DNA of 64,000 nucleotides from a bacterium (GTDB lineage Bacteria > Bacteroidota > Ignavibacteria > Kapaibacteriales > UBA7675): positions 1 through 64,000 of the forward strand of contig JAUIKM010000002.1 of the NCBI GenBank assembly GCA_030430495.1. Direction: 5' to 3'. This document shows positions 9,075-18,399 of this stretch, one piece after another. The notes beneath the pieces are model-generated. The model was not told the origin of the DNA. It ran no database searches and saw only the letters and a program-made list of their open reading frames with translations. The translations under genes and the position numbers were made by a program. Within the stretch, counting starts at the first letter, position 1, and every line of letters starts with the position of its first letter.

Positions 9075-10481
9075 TCAGGAAGAAACCGGCGGTGTTGAAT
9101 TGTCGGTCGATGGCAGGTGGCGCAGCAACACCGTCTCAATCGTACGTCGTTTTTTGGCCACGACCGTCAGTTCGTAGTCGCCGTAGTGTCGCGTTTCGTT
9201 CAGGTCGGGAATCTTTTCAAACAGCACGTTGACAAACCCGCCGACGGTGTCGTACTGCTCGCCTTCGGGCAGCGCCTGGGGTAGAAAACGATTGGCATCG
9301 GAAATCGCCGCTGAAGCCATGACGGTGAACTCGCCGTCGCCCGACTCGCGCACGGGCGGTTCTTCATGATCAAACTCATCCTGGATTTCGCCGACGAGTT
9401 CCTCTATGATGTCTTCCATCGTCACGAGTCCCGCCGTACCGCCAAACTCGTCGACGACGATCGCCAGGTGGAGTCGCCGCTGCTGGAATTCGCGCAACAG
9501 TTCGCTGATGCCTTTGCTCTCGGCGACAAAAAAGGGAGGTCGCATCAGGTCGTGCAGAATGATGAGGTTGTTGTGTTCCACCATGCCGAGCAGATCCTTG
9601 GCGTAGACCACGCCGACGATGTTGTCGAGCGAGCCTTCGTAGACCGGCACGCGGGAGAAACCCTCTTCGATGCAGGTGCGCATGATTTCCGCTTTGGACG
9701 CCGATGCTTCCAGCGCTATGACCTGCGGCCGCGCCACCATGATCTGCCTGACGGTGCGATGTCGGAACGTAAAAACTTTGCTGATTAGTTCGTGGGAAGT
9801 TGGGTCGATTTCACCGCTGCGACGACTCTGGTCGACGATGTTCTGCAGGTCGCTTGTGCTGTGGTGTTCGCCCGCGGGAACGCGTCGCATGCCTACGAGG
9901 CGCAGCAGCAAACCGGCCAGGAAATCGACGATGCGCACGGCGGGCCAGGCTGCAAACGCAAAGAGCCGCAATGGTCCGGCCGTCATTCTCAGCGCCAGCA
10001 AAGGTCGGTGCCAGGCGAACGTTTTCGGAATGATTTCCGCAAAAACCGAGTGCAGCAGCGTCAGGCCGCCGAATATCGCCACAAACGCCGCCAGCCGGCC
10101 AATTTCCAGCGCCGAAGTCAGGTCCGTGCCGGCGTCGCGCATGCTGCGGAACCACTCCTGCGATGCGGCCAGGTCCTCCGCCAGGATCGCGAGCATATCG
10201 GCCGCAAACCAGCCGATTGCCAGGCTGGACATGGTGATTCCAAGTTGCGTTGCGGCCAGAAATGCCGTCGGGTCCGCGATGATGGGATCGGTCAGGCGTG
10301 CAATCAGCCCCTCTTTTTCCTTTGCTCCAGCGCCTTCCGCAGCGCCGGACGGCGCGGTGTGGCGCGACAGGCTGCCCGCGTCGACTCCTTTATTGCGCAA
10401 GCGCGCCACGGCGTACTCGGCGACGACAAAGAGGCCGTTGAGTACGATCAGAAGAGTGAACACTATCAGGATAGTTATCAT
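9075..10481 (-). CDS. Hemolysin-family CNNM/CorC-type membrane protein with CBS domains
   Basis: A 468-residue integral membrane protein of the DUF21-CBS-CorC_HlyC architecture, linked in characterised members to Mg/Co ion transport. Residues 1-200 hold the DUF21 membrane domain, opening with MITILIVFTLLIVLNGLFV. A CBS pair lies at about 215-345, with the ARPQVIALEASA and IVVDEFGGTAGLVTMEDIIEELVG blocks. The C-terminal CorC_HlyC domain spans about 375-455. Between residues 45 and 60 there is an extra Ala/Gly/Glu-rich loop. It lies 46 bases downstream of recO and 36 bases upstream of asd, so the three genes may be co-transcribed. True transport substrate unknown. Confidence 0.9.
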   Translation of the reverse strand: MITILIVFTLLIVLNGLFVVAEYAVARLRNKGVDAGSLSRHTAPSGAAEGAGAKEKEGLIARLTDPIIADPTAFLAATQLGITMSSLAIGWFAADMLAILAEDLAASQEWFRSMRDAGTDLTSALEIGRLAAFVAIFGGLTLLHSVFAEIIPKTFAWHRPLLALRMTAGPLRLFAFAAWPAVRIVDFLAGLLLRLVGMRRVPAGEHHSTSDLQNIVDQSRRSGEIDPTSHELISKVFTFRHRTVRQIMVARPQVIALEASASKAEIMRTCIEEGFSRVPVYEGSLDNIVGVVYAKDLLGMVEHNNLIILHDLMRPPFFVAESKGISELLREFQQRRLHLAIVVDEFGGTAGLVTMEDIIEELVGEIQDEFDHEEPPVRESGDGEFTVMASAAISDANRFLPQALPEGEQYDTVGGFVNVLFEKIPDLNETRHYGDYELTVVAKKRRTIETVLLRHLPSTDNSTPPVSS

Positions 10482-10527
10482 AGGAAGCGCAAAAAGAGAA
10501 GCTGAATCGGGCGCCGCGCCGCGGAAA

Positions 10528-11301
10528 TCAGGGAGCGCCGCTCATAGCCGCCAGAAACTGATCGGTTCGCCAGTTGACCGGTTTGTCCAGATGATGCACA
10601 AAATAGCGCGAAAACAGGTCGCGCAACTCCTGCCAGATGCGGGCGTCACAGGCCGCGTCAAAGTCGTTGATGTCCGCGCAGTCCGCCAGCGCCTGTAAAT
10701 ATCGCAAAGTTTCCGAACGAAGTCTCAGTGGACCTGCCGAATCGCCGGCCGACTGCGTCGTCAGCGGCGCGCCGTCGGCAAGCGAAATGGCAAACCAGGC
10801 GCTCGAAGCGGGGTCGACGGTGCTGTTGCTGCGCGCACAGCGCTTCGGATTCATGGCAAAACCGAGGAATTCGCTCAATCCGAAATAGAAAAAGAGCAGC
10901 ACGCCTTTGCAGTCTTCGCCCGCCGTATCCAGCCGTTGCAGGCAGGATTTGAAAAAGTCGTAGAGCTCCGGATGTGCATCGTCGGCCATCTGCGTGTTGT
11001 TGATCGCCTCGGCCATCGTCAGGCCCAGAGTCAGTTTGTCAAATGACTCGGAGAGGCTGCGAAAGGCTACAGCTGTTTCGGCTTTTGCAGCGGTGTGCAG
11101 ATCGGCGTTGCGGCGTTTGTAGAAGGTGACGCAGCTGCATGCCAGAGGTTCGAGCGGCGAACCGAGTGCGCTTTTGACGCGGCGCGATCCCTTGGCTACG
11201 AGCGAACATTTGCCGTAGTCGCGCGTGTAGATGGCGACGAGCTTGCTGCTTTCGCGGTATTTGCGCGTCTTGAGGACAATCGCTTCCGACGTGACTATCA
11301 C
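10528..11301 (-). CDS. recO: DNA repair protein RecO
   Basis: A 257-residue RecO, which helps load RecA at gaps and anneals single strands with RecR and RecF. The N-terminal OB fold is clear (SEAIVLKTRKYRESSKLV, then YGKCSLVAKGSRR), and the all-helical C-terminal part follows. The open frame extends to 11577, but the extra 92 residues run through a terminator and are unlike RecO. I start at the GTG at 11301, which has GGAG about ten bases before it. The C-terminal zinc site of many RecO proteins seems absent: only one cysteine remains in the PKRCARSNS region. A rho-independent terminator (11384-11407) lies between this start and the upstream RNA. Confidence 0.88.
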   Translation of the reverse strand: MIVTSEAIVLKTRKYRESSKLVAIYTRDYGKCSLVAKGSRRVKSALGSPLEPLACSCVTFYKRRNADLHTAAKAETAVAFRSLSESFDKLTLGLTMAEAINNTQMADDAHPELYDFFKSCLQRLDTAGEDCKGVLLFFYFGLSEFLGFAMNPKRCARSNSTVDPASSAWFAISLADGAPLTTQSAGDSAGPLRLRSETLRYLQALADCADINDFDAACDARIWQELRDLFSRYFVHHLDKPVNWRTDQFLAAMSGAP

Positions 11302-11383
11302 TGTTGTTTGCTCCGCAGAGGTGTAGGCCGAAGACACGCGCTCGAATAATAATTGTTGTGAGCCGATGGGGGATAAAAAAAAG

Positions 11384-11415
11384 CCGGCCGGTGTGGTGTA
11401 CCGGCCGACACAGAG
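11384..11415 (-). terminator. Rho-independent terminator upstream of recO
   Basis: On the minus strand an 8-bp perfect stem, CGGCCGGT/ACCGGCCG, with a 7-base loop is followed by GC and a run of eight T (positions 11375-11382). It ends a transcript that begins upstream of recO and contains several other hairpins, so it is either the end of a small RNA or an attenuator in a recO leader. Confidence 0.8.
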
Positions 11416-11690
11416 GGAAATCGGGTCTATACTCCGAATGAGCGATTGCGGCATAAACACGGGAACTGATTCCGATGCCGAAGACACATGCGGGTTGCGG
11501 CGGCGAGCCCCGCATTTTCGGCATCGTTCAATAAAGAACCTCCTGTTCGCTGCGATGTCTCCGCGTGAAAGGTACATTCCGGGATCTTGCGTAATGAACC
11601 TTCTACGGCGGTGCTCGTTCCTTTGTCGCCCGGGAAGGGAGGCTCGGGAACAGACAGCGCATTCACCGTAAACTTTTCAAGATGTTGCAT
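11384..11690 (-). ncRNA. Candidate structured non-coding RNA or leader upstream of recO
   Basis: The minus-strand transcript of this gene-free stretch would fold strongly. One hairpin spans 11567-11603 (stem GAAGGT-CATT with AATG-ACCTTTC). A second composite hairpin spans 11473-11526, with outer stem CGATGCCGAA/TTCGGCATCG and inner stem ATGCGGG/CCCGCAT. The terminator at 11384-11407 closes it. An AGGAGG followed by an ATG lies within the second hairpin, but the frame it opens has no recognisable product. I could not match it to RNase P, tmRNA, SRP RNA or a known riboswitch. A 6S-like RNA or an attenuation leader for recO are the alternatives. The 5' end is only a guess. Confidence 0.4.
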
Positions 11691-12033
11691 CGGTCTGGAA
11701 GACTGACACGGCGTGTTTATGCAATCTCTGCGGTGGATCGATCGCCTGGGATGGCAGTGTGGCGTTCGTGGTTCCGCTTCAAACACGGTTGCAAACTACA
11801 CAATGAGGTCGCGGCGGACAATCGGAAAAGGCCTGATTTTAGGGTAGGATTTTGCCTGATTTGTTTCTAAGGGAATTCCCGATAATGCTCTAGGGGTTTT
11901 TCTGATTTTGGTCGTGGAGTCCGGTCAGTTCTGACGCCGCGATTTGCAAGAAAGGCCGGCTGTCAAAACCACGGCGTCGGTGGAGAAAAAATTGTTCATC
12001 GCGAATTCACATTCCAGGAAAATTCTCGCCAAA
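11691..12033. other. Intergenic stretch with repeated TTAGG/CTGATTT words
   Basis: No gene seen. Between 11830 and 11910 the sequence contains several short related words (CCTGATTTTAGGG, CCTGATTTG, AGGGAATTCCC, and GGGTTTTTCTGAT at 11894-11906). The last 13-mer recurs exactly at 21279-21291, in the spacer upstream of the efflux genes. On the minus strand this stretch would be the promoter region of the candidate RNA at 11384-11690. Confidence 0.35.
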
Positions 12034-12663
12034 TCAGTCCACCAGTTTGTGTTTCATGGCGTAGCGTATCAAATCCGAATTGGTTTTGAGCTGCATTTTC
12101 TCCAGAATATTGCGGCGATGTGTGTCGACCGTTTTAGGACTCAGGTTCAGGTCCTCGGCGATCTTCGTCGGCGTGCGCCCGTTGGCAAGCAGGCGGAAAA
12201 TTTCGTACTCGCGGTCGGACAGTCGCTCGTGCGGAGAATTGCGGTCGCCAAACACCTCGCCGGCCAGGCGTTCCGCCAGATGCGCCGAAACGTATTTGCG
12301 TCCGACCGTGACCGTCTGGATGGCGACGATCAGTTCCTTGACGTCCAGGTCGATGCTCAGGCAGCCCGCGGCTCCCGCTTTGAAGGCGCGCATGGCGTAG
12401 TCGTGTTCGGGATTGACAGACAGCATCAATACTGGCAGCATCGGGAATTTCTGCCTGATCTGTTTCAATGTCTGCAGGCCGCCGCTGTTGGGTAAAGCGA
12501 CGTCCAGTATCACTACATCGACTTCGTGGTTCTCGAGGTAGCGAAACGTTTCTTCGTCATTGTCTACCGTGCCGACCGTCATATCCTCAAGGCTGTAGTT
12601 GAGGTAGAGCTTCATGCCGACCCGGAGAAACGAGTGTCCATCTGCAACTAATACGTGTGTCAT
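12034..12663 (-). CDS. NarL/FixJ-family response regulator, atypical receiver
   Basis: A 209-residue two-domain regulator: receiver (about 1-125) and LuxR-type helix-turn-helix (about 146-205, with LSDREYEIFRLLANGRTPTKIAEDLNLSPKTVDTH in parts). The phosphoacceptor Asp54 is present in VILDVALPN. However, the acidic pair that binds Mg is reduced to Asp8-Gly9 (ADGHSFLR), and the conserved lysine of the GYLLK motif is replaced (GCLSI, Ile104). Such receivers may be phosphorylated poorly or act without phosphorylation. No kinase gene is adjacent, so it is an orphan here. DNA targets are unknown. Confidence 0.88.
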   Translation of the reverse strand: MTHVLVADGHSFLRVGMKLYLNYSLEDMTVGTVDNDEETFRYLENHEVDVVILDVALPNSGGLQTLKQIRQKFPMLPVLMLSVNPEHDYAMRAFKAGAAGCLSIDLDVKELIVAIQTVTVGRKYVSAHLAERLAGEVFGDRNSPHERLSDREYEIFRLLANGRTPTKIAEDLNLSPKTVDTHRRNILEKMQLKTNSDLIRYAMKHKLVD

Positions 12664-13444
12664 AGTGCTTGTGGCCGAACGTGTCAGGGAGTCTGAGTTC
12701 GTGCGGCGGTAAAGAGTCGAAGCGGGAATGCAGCGCTTCGAAAATTTATAAAATTTCCTGCGTGAGGCCGTGAATGTTTCTCGGTTTTCCTCGCAATTTA
12801 ATTAAGAGATGTTACTCCAAGGTAATCTGAGTGTCGTTGGTCGCCATGAAGCTGAAAAAAATAACGCGCATTTGTGACACGGAGCGACCAATGACGCAAA
12901 AAAACAAGCTCTCCCGCAGCTTCGGTTCGCGAAAAATTGTGAACACATCAAAATGAATTTGACTGGATCAAGCCCAACTTTTCAGCTTGTTTCCAGGAGT
13001 GAATGCGTTGCAGTTGTACCTTTCGTTTCAATGATTTCGAGTACTTGCTGCTGCATACAAACGGTGTTGCCGCTTTAGTGGGCACTGTTTCACGCCGCGG
13101 GTGAGCACTCGAAAATGTAGTACACGCAGCGAAGATACACAAGTGCGAAACGGCGTCGCGGATCGAACGCCACACTTTGTTTGGCGCCGCTCAGGCAGCC
13201 GAAACAGCTCTTTTCCGAGACTTTTGTTCAAAAGAGTCAATAATTTTCAGCTTGCAAGCCGCCGACGTTACCGGACAGGCCAAAAAATTAAATTTTCAGG
13301 CCTTCTCATTATGGGCTTTCAACGGCCGCTTCATAGATTCTTAATGCGATGAATGTTTGCCGCTGTTTGCATTCAGCCGGAGGCGAACTAGTTTTGCATC
13401 AGGCAAGATAATCACATCCCAACAGCTTCAAAACAGGTGTTTCA
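12664..13444. other. Intergenic stretch, about 0.8 kb
   Basis: Divergent spacer between the response regulator (minus) and the DUF885 lipoprotein (plus), expected to hold both promoters. The short frames inside are not convincing, and I see no clear hairpin or repeat. Confidence 0.4.
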
Positions 13445-15244
13445 ATGTACAATGTGCGTTATGCTCTCCTGCTGGTCGTTTTCCTTGCGGCTTGTTCAGC
13501 ACCGGAGACGCCCGAAGCGCCCGATCAGGGCGATGGCGGAGACTCCGCATCGGTCGCTGAACTACAGGTAGTTTTTAACGACTATCACGAATATGTTTTG
13601 CGGACCTCCCCTGAAACGGCCGATTACGAGGGCGACCATCGCTACTCCGACCGCCTTTCCGACTACTCCGCCGCCGCCGCCGCGAAAGGCTACGACTCAC
13701 TGCGCGTCTATTTGGCGCGTCTGCGCTCCATTCCCCGCAACACGCTCGCCGGCGCCGACCTGGTCAACTACGACATGTTTGAACGCAGTGTCCAGGAGCA
13801 ACTGTCGTTCGAGGAATTTCGCGGTTATATGATGCCGCTGACGCAACAGAGCGGCCTGCACATCGACTTTCCTCAGATCATCGAATATCAGCCCTTTGAC
13901 AGCGCCGGCGACTACGCGCGTTACTTCATGCGACTCAGGGCTTTCCCGGGCGCCGTTGGCCACGTTATCACAAATATGCGTGAAGGCATAGCGGCCGGCG
14001 TGGTGCAGCCCAAATTTGTCGTGGAACAGATCATTGCGCAGACGGAAAACATTGGAGCCATGGACCCCAATGACACGCCTTTCATGGTGCCGCTGCTGCG
14101 CGAAGACACCGGTCTCACGGAAGACGAGCAGATCCGGCTCTCAGCTGAGCTCGTATCGCTCATCGGCGTTTTTGTTCAGCCCGCCTACAATAAACTCACC
14201 GAATTCCTGCAGGACGAATATCTGCCGGCCGCGCGCACCGAACCGGGCGTGTGGTCGTTGCCGGACGGCATCAAACGCTACAACCACATGATCAGATGGC
14301 ACACCACCACGAACATGACGGCGGATGACATCTTTGAAACCGGTCAATCCGAGGTCGCTCGCATCCGCAAGGAAATGGAGCGTCTGGTGCGCGAGGACAT
14401 CGGTTTTGAGGGCGATCTGGCTGCGTTTATGAAGTACGTCCGCACAGACGAGCGCTTTTATTACAAGGATAAAGATTCGCTCATGGCCGGCTATCGTCGC
14501 ATCCTCGACAACATGGACGCCAAGCTGCCTCAGCTCTTCGGCGTACTGCCGAAAGCGCCCTATGAGTTGAAGGAAATGGAAGCGTATCGCGCGCGATCGG
14601 CCCCGCAGGCCTATTACTATCAGGCGCCCGAAGATCGCTCGCGCCCCGGGTATTTCTACGTCAATACCTACGACCTGCCCTCGCGTCCGACGTATACCAT
14701 GACCGCTTTGGCGCTGCACGAGGCGGTGCCCGGACATCACCTGCAGATTGCCATTGCGCAGGAACTGGACGACCTTCCCTGGTTCCGCCGTCAGCTGGGT
14801 TTTACCGCATTTGTTGAGGGCTGGGGGCTGTATGCCGAATACCTCGGCTACGAAACCGGCATGTACGAGGATGTCTATCAGCATTTCGGGGCGCTGACGT
14901 TTGAGATGTGGCGCGCATGCCGTCTGGTGGTCGACGCCGGACTGCACGCCAAACAATGGGATCGCGAGCAGGCCGTGCAATTCATGCTGGCCAATACGCC
15001 GAACTCGGAGCTCGACCTGCGCTCCGAAGTAGACCGTTATATCGTCTGGCCAGGACAGGCCCTGGCTTACAAAGTGGGCGAACTCAAGCTCAAGGAACTG
15101 CGCTCGCGTGCCGAACAGGCCCTCGGCAATTCTTTTAACGTGCGCAATTTCCACGACGAAGTTCTCGGCGCCGGCGCTCTGCCGCTCACGCTGCTCGAAC
15201 AACGCATTGACGACTGGATTGCCGCGCAACAATCCAAAGGCTGA
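13445..15244 (+). CDS. DUF885-family lipoprotein, putative zinc metallopeptidase
   Basis: A 599-residue DUF885 protein. The first 17 residues end in the lipobox LAAC, so it is likely a lipoprotein anchored facing the periplasm or outside. A low-complexity linker follows (about residues 20-35). The family metal-site motif HEAVPGHH is at about residues 424-431, preceded by TMTALAL, and the partner block FVEGWGLYAE is near residue 458. These are the HExxxxHH and EGW elements that liken DUF885 to gluzincin peptidases. Length is typical (550-620). An AGGT precedes the ATG. It stands alone between two spacers. Substrate unknown. Confidence 0.88.
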   Translation: MYNVRYALLLVVFLAACSAPETPEAPDQGDGGDSASVAELQVVFNDYHEYVLRTSPETADYEGDHRYSDRLSDYSAAAAAKGYDSLRVYLARLRSIPRNTLAGADLVNYDMFERSVQEQLSFEEFRGYMMPLTQQSGLHIDFPQIIEYQPFDSAGDYARYFMRLRAFPGAVGHVITNMREGIAAGVVQPKFVVEQIIAQTENIGAMDPNDTPFMVPLLREDTGLTEDEQIRLSAELVSLIGVFVQPAYNKLTEFLQDEYLPAARTEPGVWSLPDGIKRYNHMIRWHTTTNMTADDIFETGQSEVARIRKEMERLVREDIGFEGDLAAFMKYVRTDERFYYKDKDSLMAGYRRILDNMDAKLPQLFGVLPKAPYELKEMEAYRARSAPQAYYYQAPEDRSRPGYFYVNTYDLPSRPTYTMTALALHEAVPGHHLQIAIAQELDDLPWFRRQLGFTAFVEGWGLYAEYLGYETGMYEDVYQHFGALTFEMWRACRLVVDAGLHAKQWDREQAVQFMLANTPNSELDLRSEVDRYIVWPGQALAYKVGELKLKELRSRAEQALGNSFNVRNFHDEVLGAGALPLTLLEQRIDDWIAAQQSKG

Positions 15245-16082
15245 TCGCAAGCTTTGCCTCGTTCAGCGCACATGAACAAACCTATCCTCCGCATCCTCCA
15301 TCCCGGTGAGTTGCGGGGGATTTTTTTGATGTACCCAACAGCCCGCGCTGCACGTTCCGTGCGACGCTTTCTGCATGATTATTTTGTTTGTCATGCAGCT
15401 GCAAGTTTGGCGTCGTCGATCTGGTCCGGAGTCTTTGAGCTGCTTCGTCGTCCGTTCGTCGCCAGGGCGTCAATCTTCAGTATGTTTTCATCACCTGATG
15501 ATGGCATCCGTTGATGCCGCAGCAGAACTCCGACATTGCGATTACCCACGCGCTGCGACCGTTTGGCTGCTCATTTTGACCGTTGAAGTTTTTTGTGTTG
15601 GGGCCGGGCGGTGCATGTGGTACCATTGTGTGAGAAGCGCGCAGCATGCGGCGTGCGGAATCCGCGACCGAATTTCACTCAAAAAAATCTGCGCACTGTG
15701 CAGGGTGGGAGGAGTGTGTCTGGATCGTGGAGGAGTCGACCGAGGTGGCGGCGGGGTGGTCCCCTGGATCAAGCTGGAAGTACGCCCAAAATGTTCCACC
15801 CTCCCGTTCAACACTCAAAACCACCCGTTAACAAGTAAAAAACACCACTTCAATGACCCCGGCTGAAAACACCCTGCTTGCCGCGGCAGAAAATTTGCAG
15901 CTCACACATTGGTCGATGTCTTGCTTATCGACGTCCGCCAAAACAGCCTGAAATTTCTGCTGCGTACGCAAGACTGCAACGGCAGCAAAACACACTCAGA
16001 GTCTGGTGTCTCCTGCTCTTCTGCTTTGTTTAAGTCGCAGTTGACGCTGTGCCGGATTCGCGCCGGCTCGTTCACATCGGAC
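15245..16082. other. Intergenic stretch, about 0.8 kb, containing a dispersed repeat
   Basis: No convincing gene. Overlapping frames on both strands between 15540 and 15870 arise from a G-rich repeat (15638-15775) that recurs twice near 58.1-58.5 kb. The rest shows nothing recognisable. Confidence 0.45.
15638..15775 (+). repeat. Diverged third copy of the 58-kb repeat
   Basis: Aligns by eye with 58068-58205 and 58404-58541. It shares GCGCAGCATGCGGCG at the left, AGGGTGGGAGGAGTGTGTC in the middle and GGAGGAGTCGACCGAGGTGG further right, with diverged sequence between. CTCCCGTTCA, the left edge of the 279-bp duplication, also occurs here just downstream (about 15804-15813). All copies are in gene-free DNA. 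Every copy can be read as a peptide containing GWEECV and EESTEVAAG, so an eroded coding element is possible, but no intact gene is seen. Confidence 0.6.
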
Positions 16083-16712
16083 TCAGGTTTTGCGCGGTTT
16101 GGGTGCAACACGGCGCATCCAGTAAACGATAAACGCCGTCCCGATAACCGAAGGGCCAAGCCAGGCTATCCAGACGGTGAAAAATTGATTGACCACAATA
16201 AATGCCGTTACGGCGGCAATGTAACCGCTCACCATTTTGCTCAGGTGCATGCCCAGCCACTTTTTGCGCAGCACGGCCGGATTCCTGAAGTTTAACATGT
16301 CCACGACGGCAAATGCAATGCCGATGCCGCCGAAGATTGCCAGTACCACGTTTACAACGCCGCTGGAAATGAGCGGCGCCACAATCATGCCGATGCCGCA
16401 GCCTGACATCAGCAGACTGAGGGCGTAGTCCAGGCCGAGCGAGACGTCCTTCCGTTTAAGTCGGGTGGCGCGGTAGCCCGTGCCGATCAGATAAGAACTG
16501 AAAACGCCGATGCTGAACAGAAAAGCATTGGAATGACCGGGAAAAAGCGTAATGGCGATCGCCGCGAATGCCGATGTGAGCAGCGACCAGAAAAATACGC
16601 GACCGGCGAGTACGTGAATTTTTCCGCCCTTTTTGACGCTCAGAGCGATAAGTCCGGCAGCCAGTGAGATGCCCCCGAGTGCCGCGTGTACAACGATCAG
16701 TATTTCAGCCAT
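16083..16712 (-). CDS. Integral membrane protein, DUF2306-like
   Basis: A 209-residue protein made almost wholly of hydrophobic segments (about six helices). It opens with a membrane segment containing HAALGGISLAAGLIAL, followed by KKGGKIHVLAGRVFF. The early H-G/A spacing followed by H-x-x-x-G-R is like DUF2306 small membrane proteins, whose role is unknown. The protein ends in a basic tail. A GGGA lies shortly before the ATG. It is followed downstream by spacer and preceded by 126 bases separating it from the TolC-like gene on the same strand. Confidence 0.6.
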   Translation of the reverse strand: MAEILIVVHAALGGISLAAGLIALSVKKGGKIHVLAGRVFFWSLLTSAFAAIAITLFPGHSNAFLFSIGVFSSYLIGTGYRATRLKRKDVSLGLDYALSLLMSGCGIGMIVAPLISSGVVNVVLAIFGGIGIAFAVVDMLNFRNPAVLRKKWLGMHLSKMVSGYIAAVTAFIVVNQFFTVWIAWLGPSVIGTAFIVYWMRRVAPKPRKT

Positions 16713-16838
16713 AGAGTCCCGCAGCCTGTGTTAAACGACCCCGCCCGAAGTCGTCGGATGAGTCAATGAATCGATATTTCCACCGCTGCACGGCCGGCCC
16801 GGAGCGCAAGTGTTACGGTGCTCGCCTCGGCCGCCGAC

Positions 16839-18323
16839 TCAGTTGCCGCTGACGAGCGGACGCTGTTCCAGGAAGTCGTACATCGTTATCCATCGCAGGC
16901 GGTAGAATGCCGTCCAGTACGCGCCCAGCGCCTGGATGTAACCCTGTGTTGCGCCGTCGCGTTCGGCCTGAGCCTGGAACAGGTCCGTAATTCCGATCTT
17001 GCCGATCAGATACCTGTTCTTGGCCACCTCAAAGCGCTTGCGTGCGATGGTATCGGACTTGGCGGCGATGCTGATCTGTCGCTGTGCGTTCAGGAACTGG
17101 CTGGCGACGAGAAAGACCTGCTGTTCAAAGTCGAGGCGTTCCTCGGAGATTGCATCGAGCGCCTGCTGCCGCCGCGCAAAGGCGATCTGTTGCTGCGCAC
17201 CGCTGCCGCCCCAGTCCAGCAGCGGCATGCTGAAAGAGACGCTGAATCGCTGTGCGTCCAGCAGATTGTCGTACGCGGTCTGAAACTCGTCGCTGGTCTG
17301 GTTGAAGCCGAGCGAGGCCGAAATGGTCGCATTGAACCCCGCTTCGGATTCGCTGCGTTCCACGTCGCGCTGCGTCTCGATGTCCTGCAGTTCAAATCCA
17401 AGTACCTCGCTGCGATGCTGCAGCGCCAGCGCCACCGCCTGCTCTGCGCCGAGTTCAATATTGCGCGCCAGCGGCGGCGGACTGACGTCCACCACTTCGT
17501 CCGGCGCCATTCCGACGGCGCGCGCAAATGCCCTCTGCGCTATGCCGTAATTCAGTTCCGCGTCGCTTACGCGCATCTCGGCGTTCATGAAAGCCAGCTC
17601 GCTCTGCAGCAGATCGTTTTCGGCGATGGAGCCGACGCGAAAGCGGCCCTGCGAGAGGCGGAAAATTGTGTCGTTGATGGCTTTGTTGAATTGTGCGCTC
17701 TCCAGGTTCATGCGCGAGATGTAGAGGTTGAAAAAGCGGTCGCTGATATCCACGGCGATGCGTTCCATTTCCTCCACGTAGGTGCGTTCCGCCAGCGTCC
17801 GCCGCATCGGTTCGATCTTGCGTTCCCAGTACTGATCGTTAAAGCGGAAAAGAGGCTGCGTGAGGCTGATGCTGAACGGGCTGCTGCGCCACTGCGTTGC
17901 GTCCGTGGTCAGGCTGGACGTGTTGCTCAGGCCGGAACTGATGCGAAGGTCCGCGCCGGTGAGCGGAATGCGCTGGCTTATGCCGAGGTCGGCGGAGGCC
18001 ACAGTCTGGCTCACCTCTGAGAATTGTTCGCCGTCTGCATTGCGGAAGACCGCAATGGAGCGGGTCAGGCCGGGAATGTCGCCGCTGAGGCTTAGCTGCG
18101 GCAGGTAAGACGAGTTGAAATTCTGGTGCTGCCACAAAGCGATGTCGTAGGTGCGCCGCAGAGCGCGTGCGCGTGCGCTGTTGCGCTGCGCCATTTCAAT
18201 GCTTTCGGTCAGGCTCAGGGTGCGACGATCGCCGGTTTGGGCGTGCGCCCCGGGACCCGCCGCGGCAAACCCGGCGGCAAACAAAAAAATGGCTGTTATC
18301 AGGTGCAGTCGGTATCGTTTCAT
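16839..18323 (-). CDS. TolC-family outer-membrane efflux protein
   Basis: A 494-residue outer-membrane channel component. It starts MKRYRLHLITAIFLFAAGF, a signal peptide that should be cut near GAHA-QTG. The rest is the long helical OEP repeat: TLSLTESIEMAQRNS near the start and the second repeat with ALALQHRSEVLG around residue 300. A start at 18407 would add 28 unrelated residues and overlap the permease. Its order after an HlyD-type adaptor and a MacB-type permease indicates a three-part exporter spanning both membranes. The cargo is unknown. Confidence 0.88.
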   Translation of the reverse strand: MKRYRLHLITAIFLFAAGFAAAGPGAHAQTGDRRTLSLTESIEMAQRNSARARALRRTYDIALWQHQNFNSSYLPQLSLSGDIPGLTRSIAVFRNADGEQFSEVSQTVASADLGISQRIPLTGADLRISSGLSNTSSLTTDATQWRSSPFSISLTQPLFRFNDQYWERKIEPMRRTLAERTYVEEMERIAVDISDRFFNLYISRMNLESAQFNKAINDTIFRLSQGRFRVGSIAENDLLQSELAFMNAEMRVSDAELNYGIAQRAFARAVGMAPDEVVDVSPPPLARNIELGAEQAVALALQHRSEVLGFELQDIETQRDVERSESEAGFNATISASLGFNQTSDEFQTAYDNLLDAQRFSVSFSMPLLDWGGSGAQQQIAFARRQQALDAISEERLDFEQQVFLVASQFLNAQRQISIAAKSDTIARKRFEVAKNRYLIGKIGITDLFQAQAERDGATQGYIQALGAYWTAFYRLRWITMYDFLEQRPLVSGN

Positions 18324-18399
18324 GATGTCGGAACAATGGATGAAGCGGAGGATGGCCGAACAGCCCCGCCTGTTGAGTCGTGTTGTGCCGCCGCGCAGG

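Noticed and set aside
11302-11577. N-terminal extension of recO
   Set aside because: It translates through a rho-independent terminator and is unlike RecO; the GTG at 11301 has its own ribosome site.
15540-15870. Overlapping frames in three phases as a possible transposase remnant
   Set aside because: None has a transposase motif; they reflect a GC-skewed repeat without stops.
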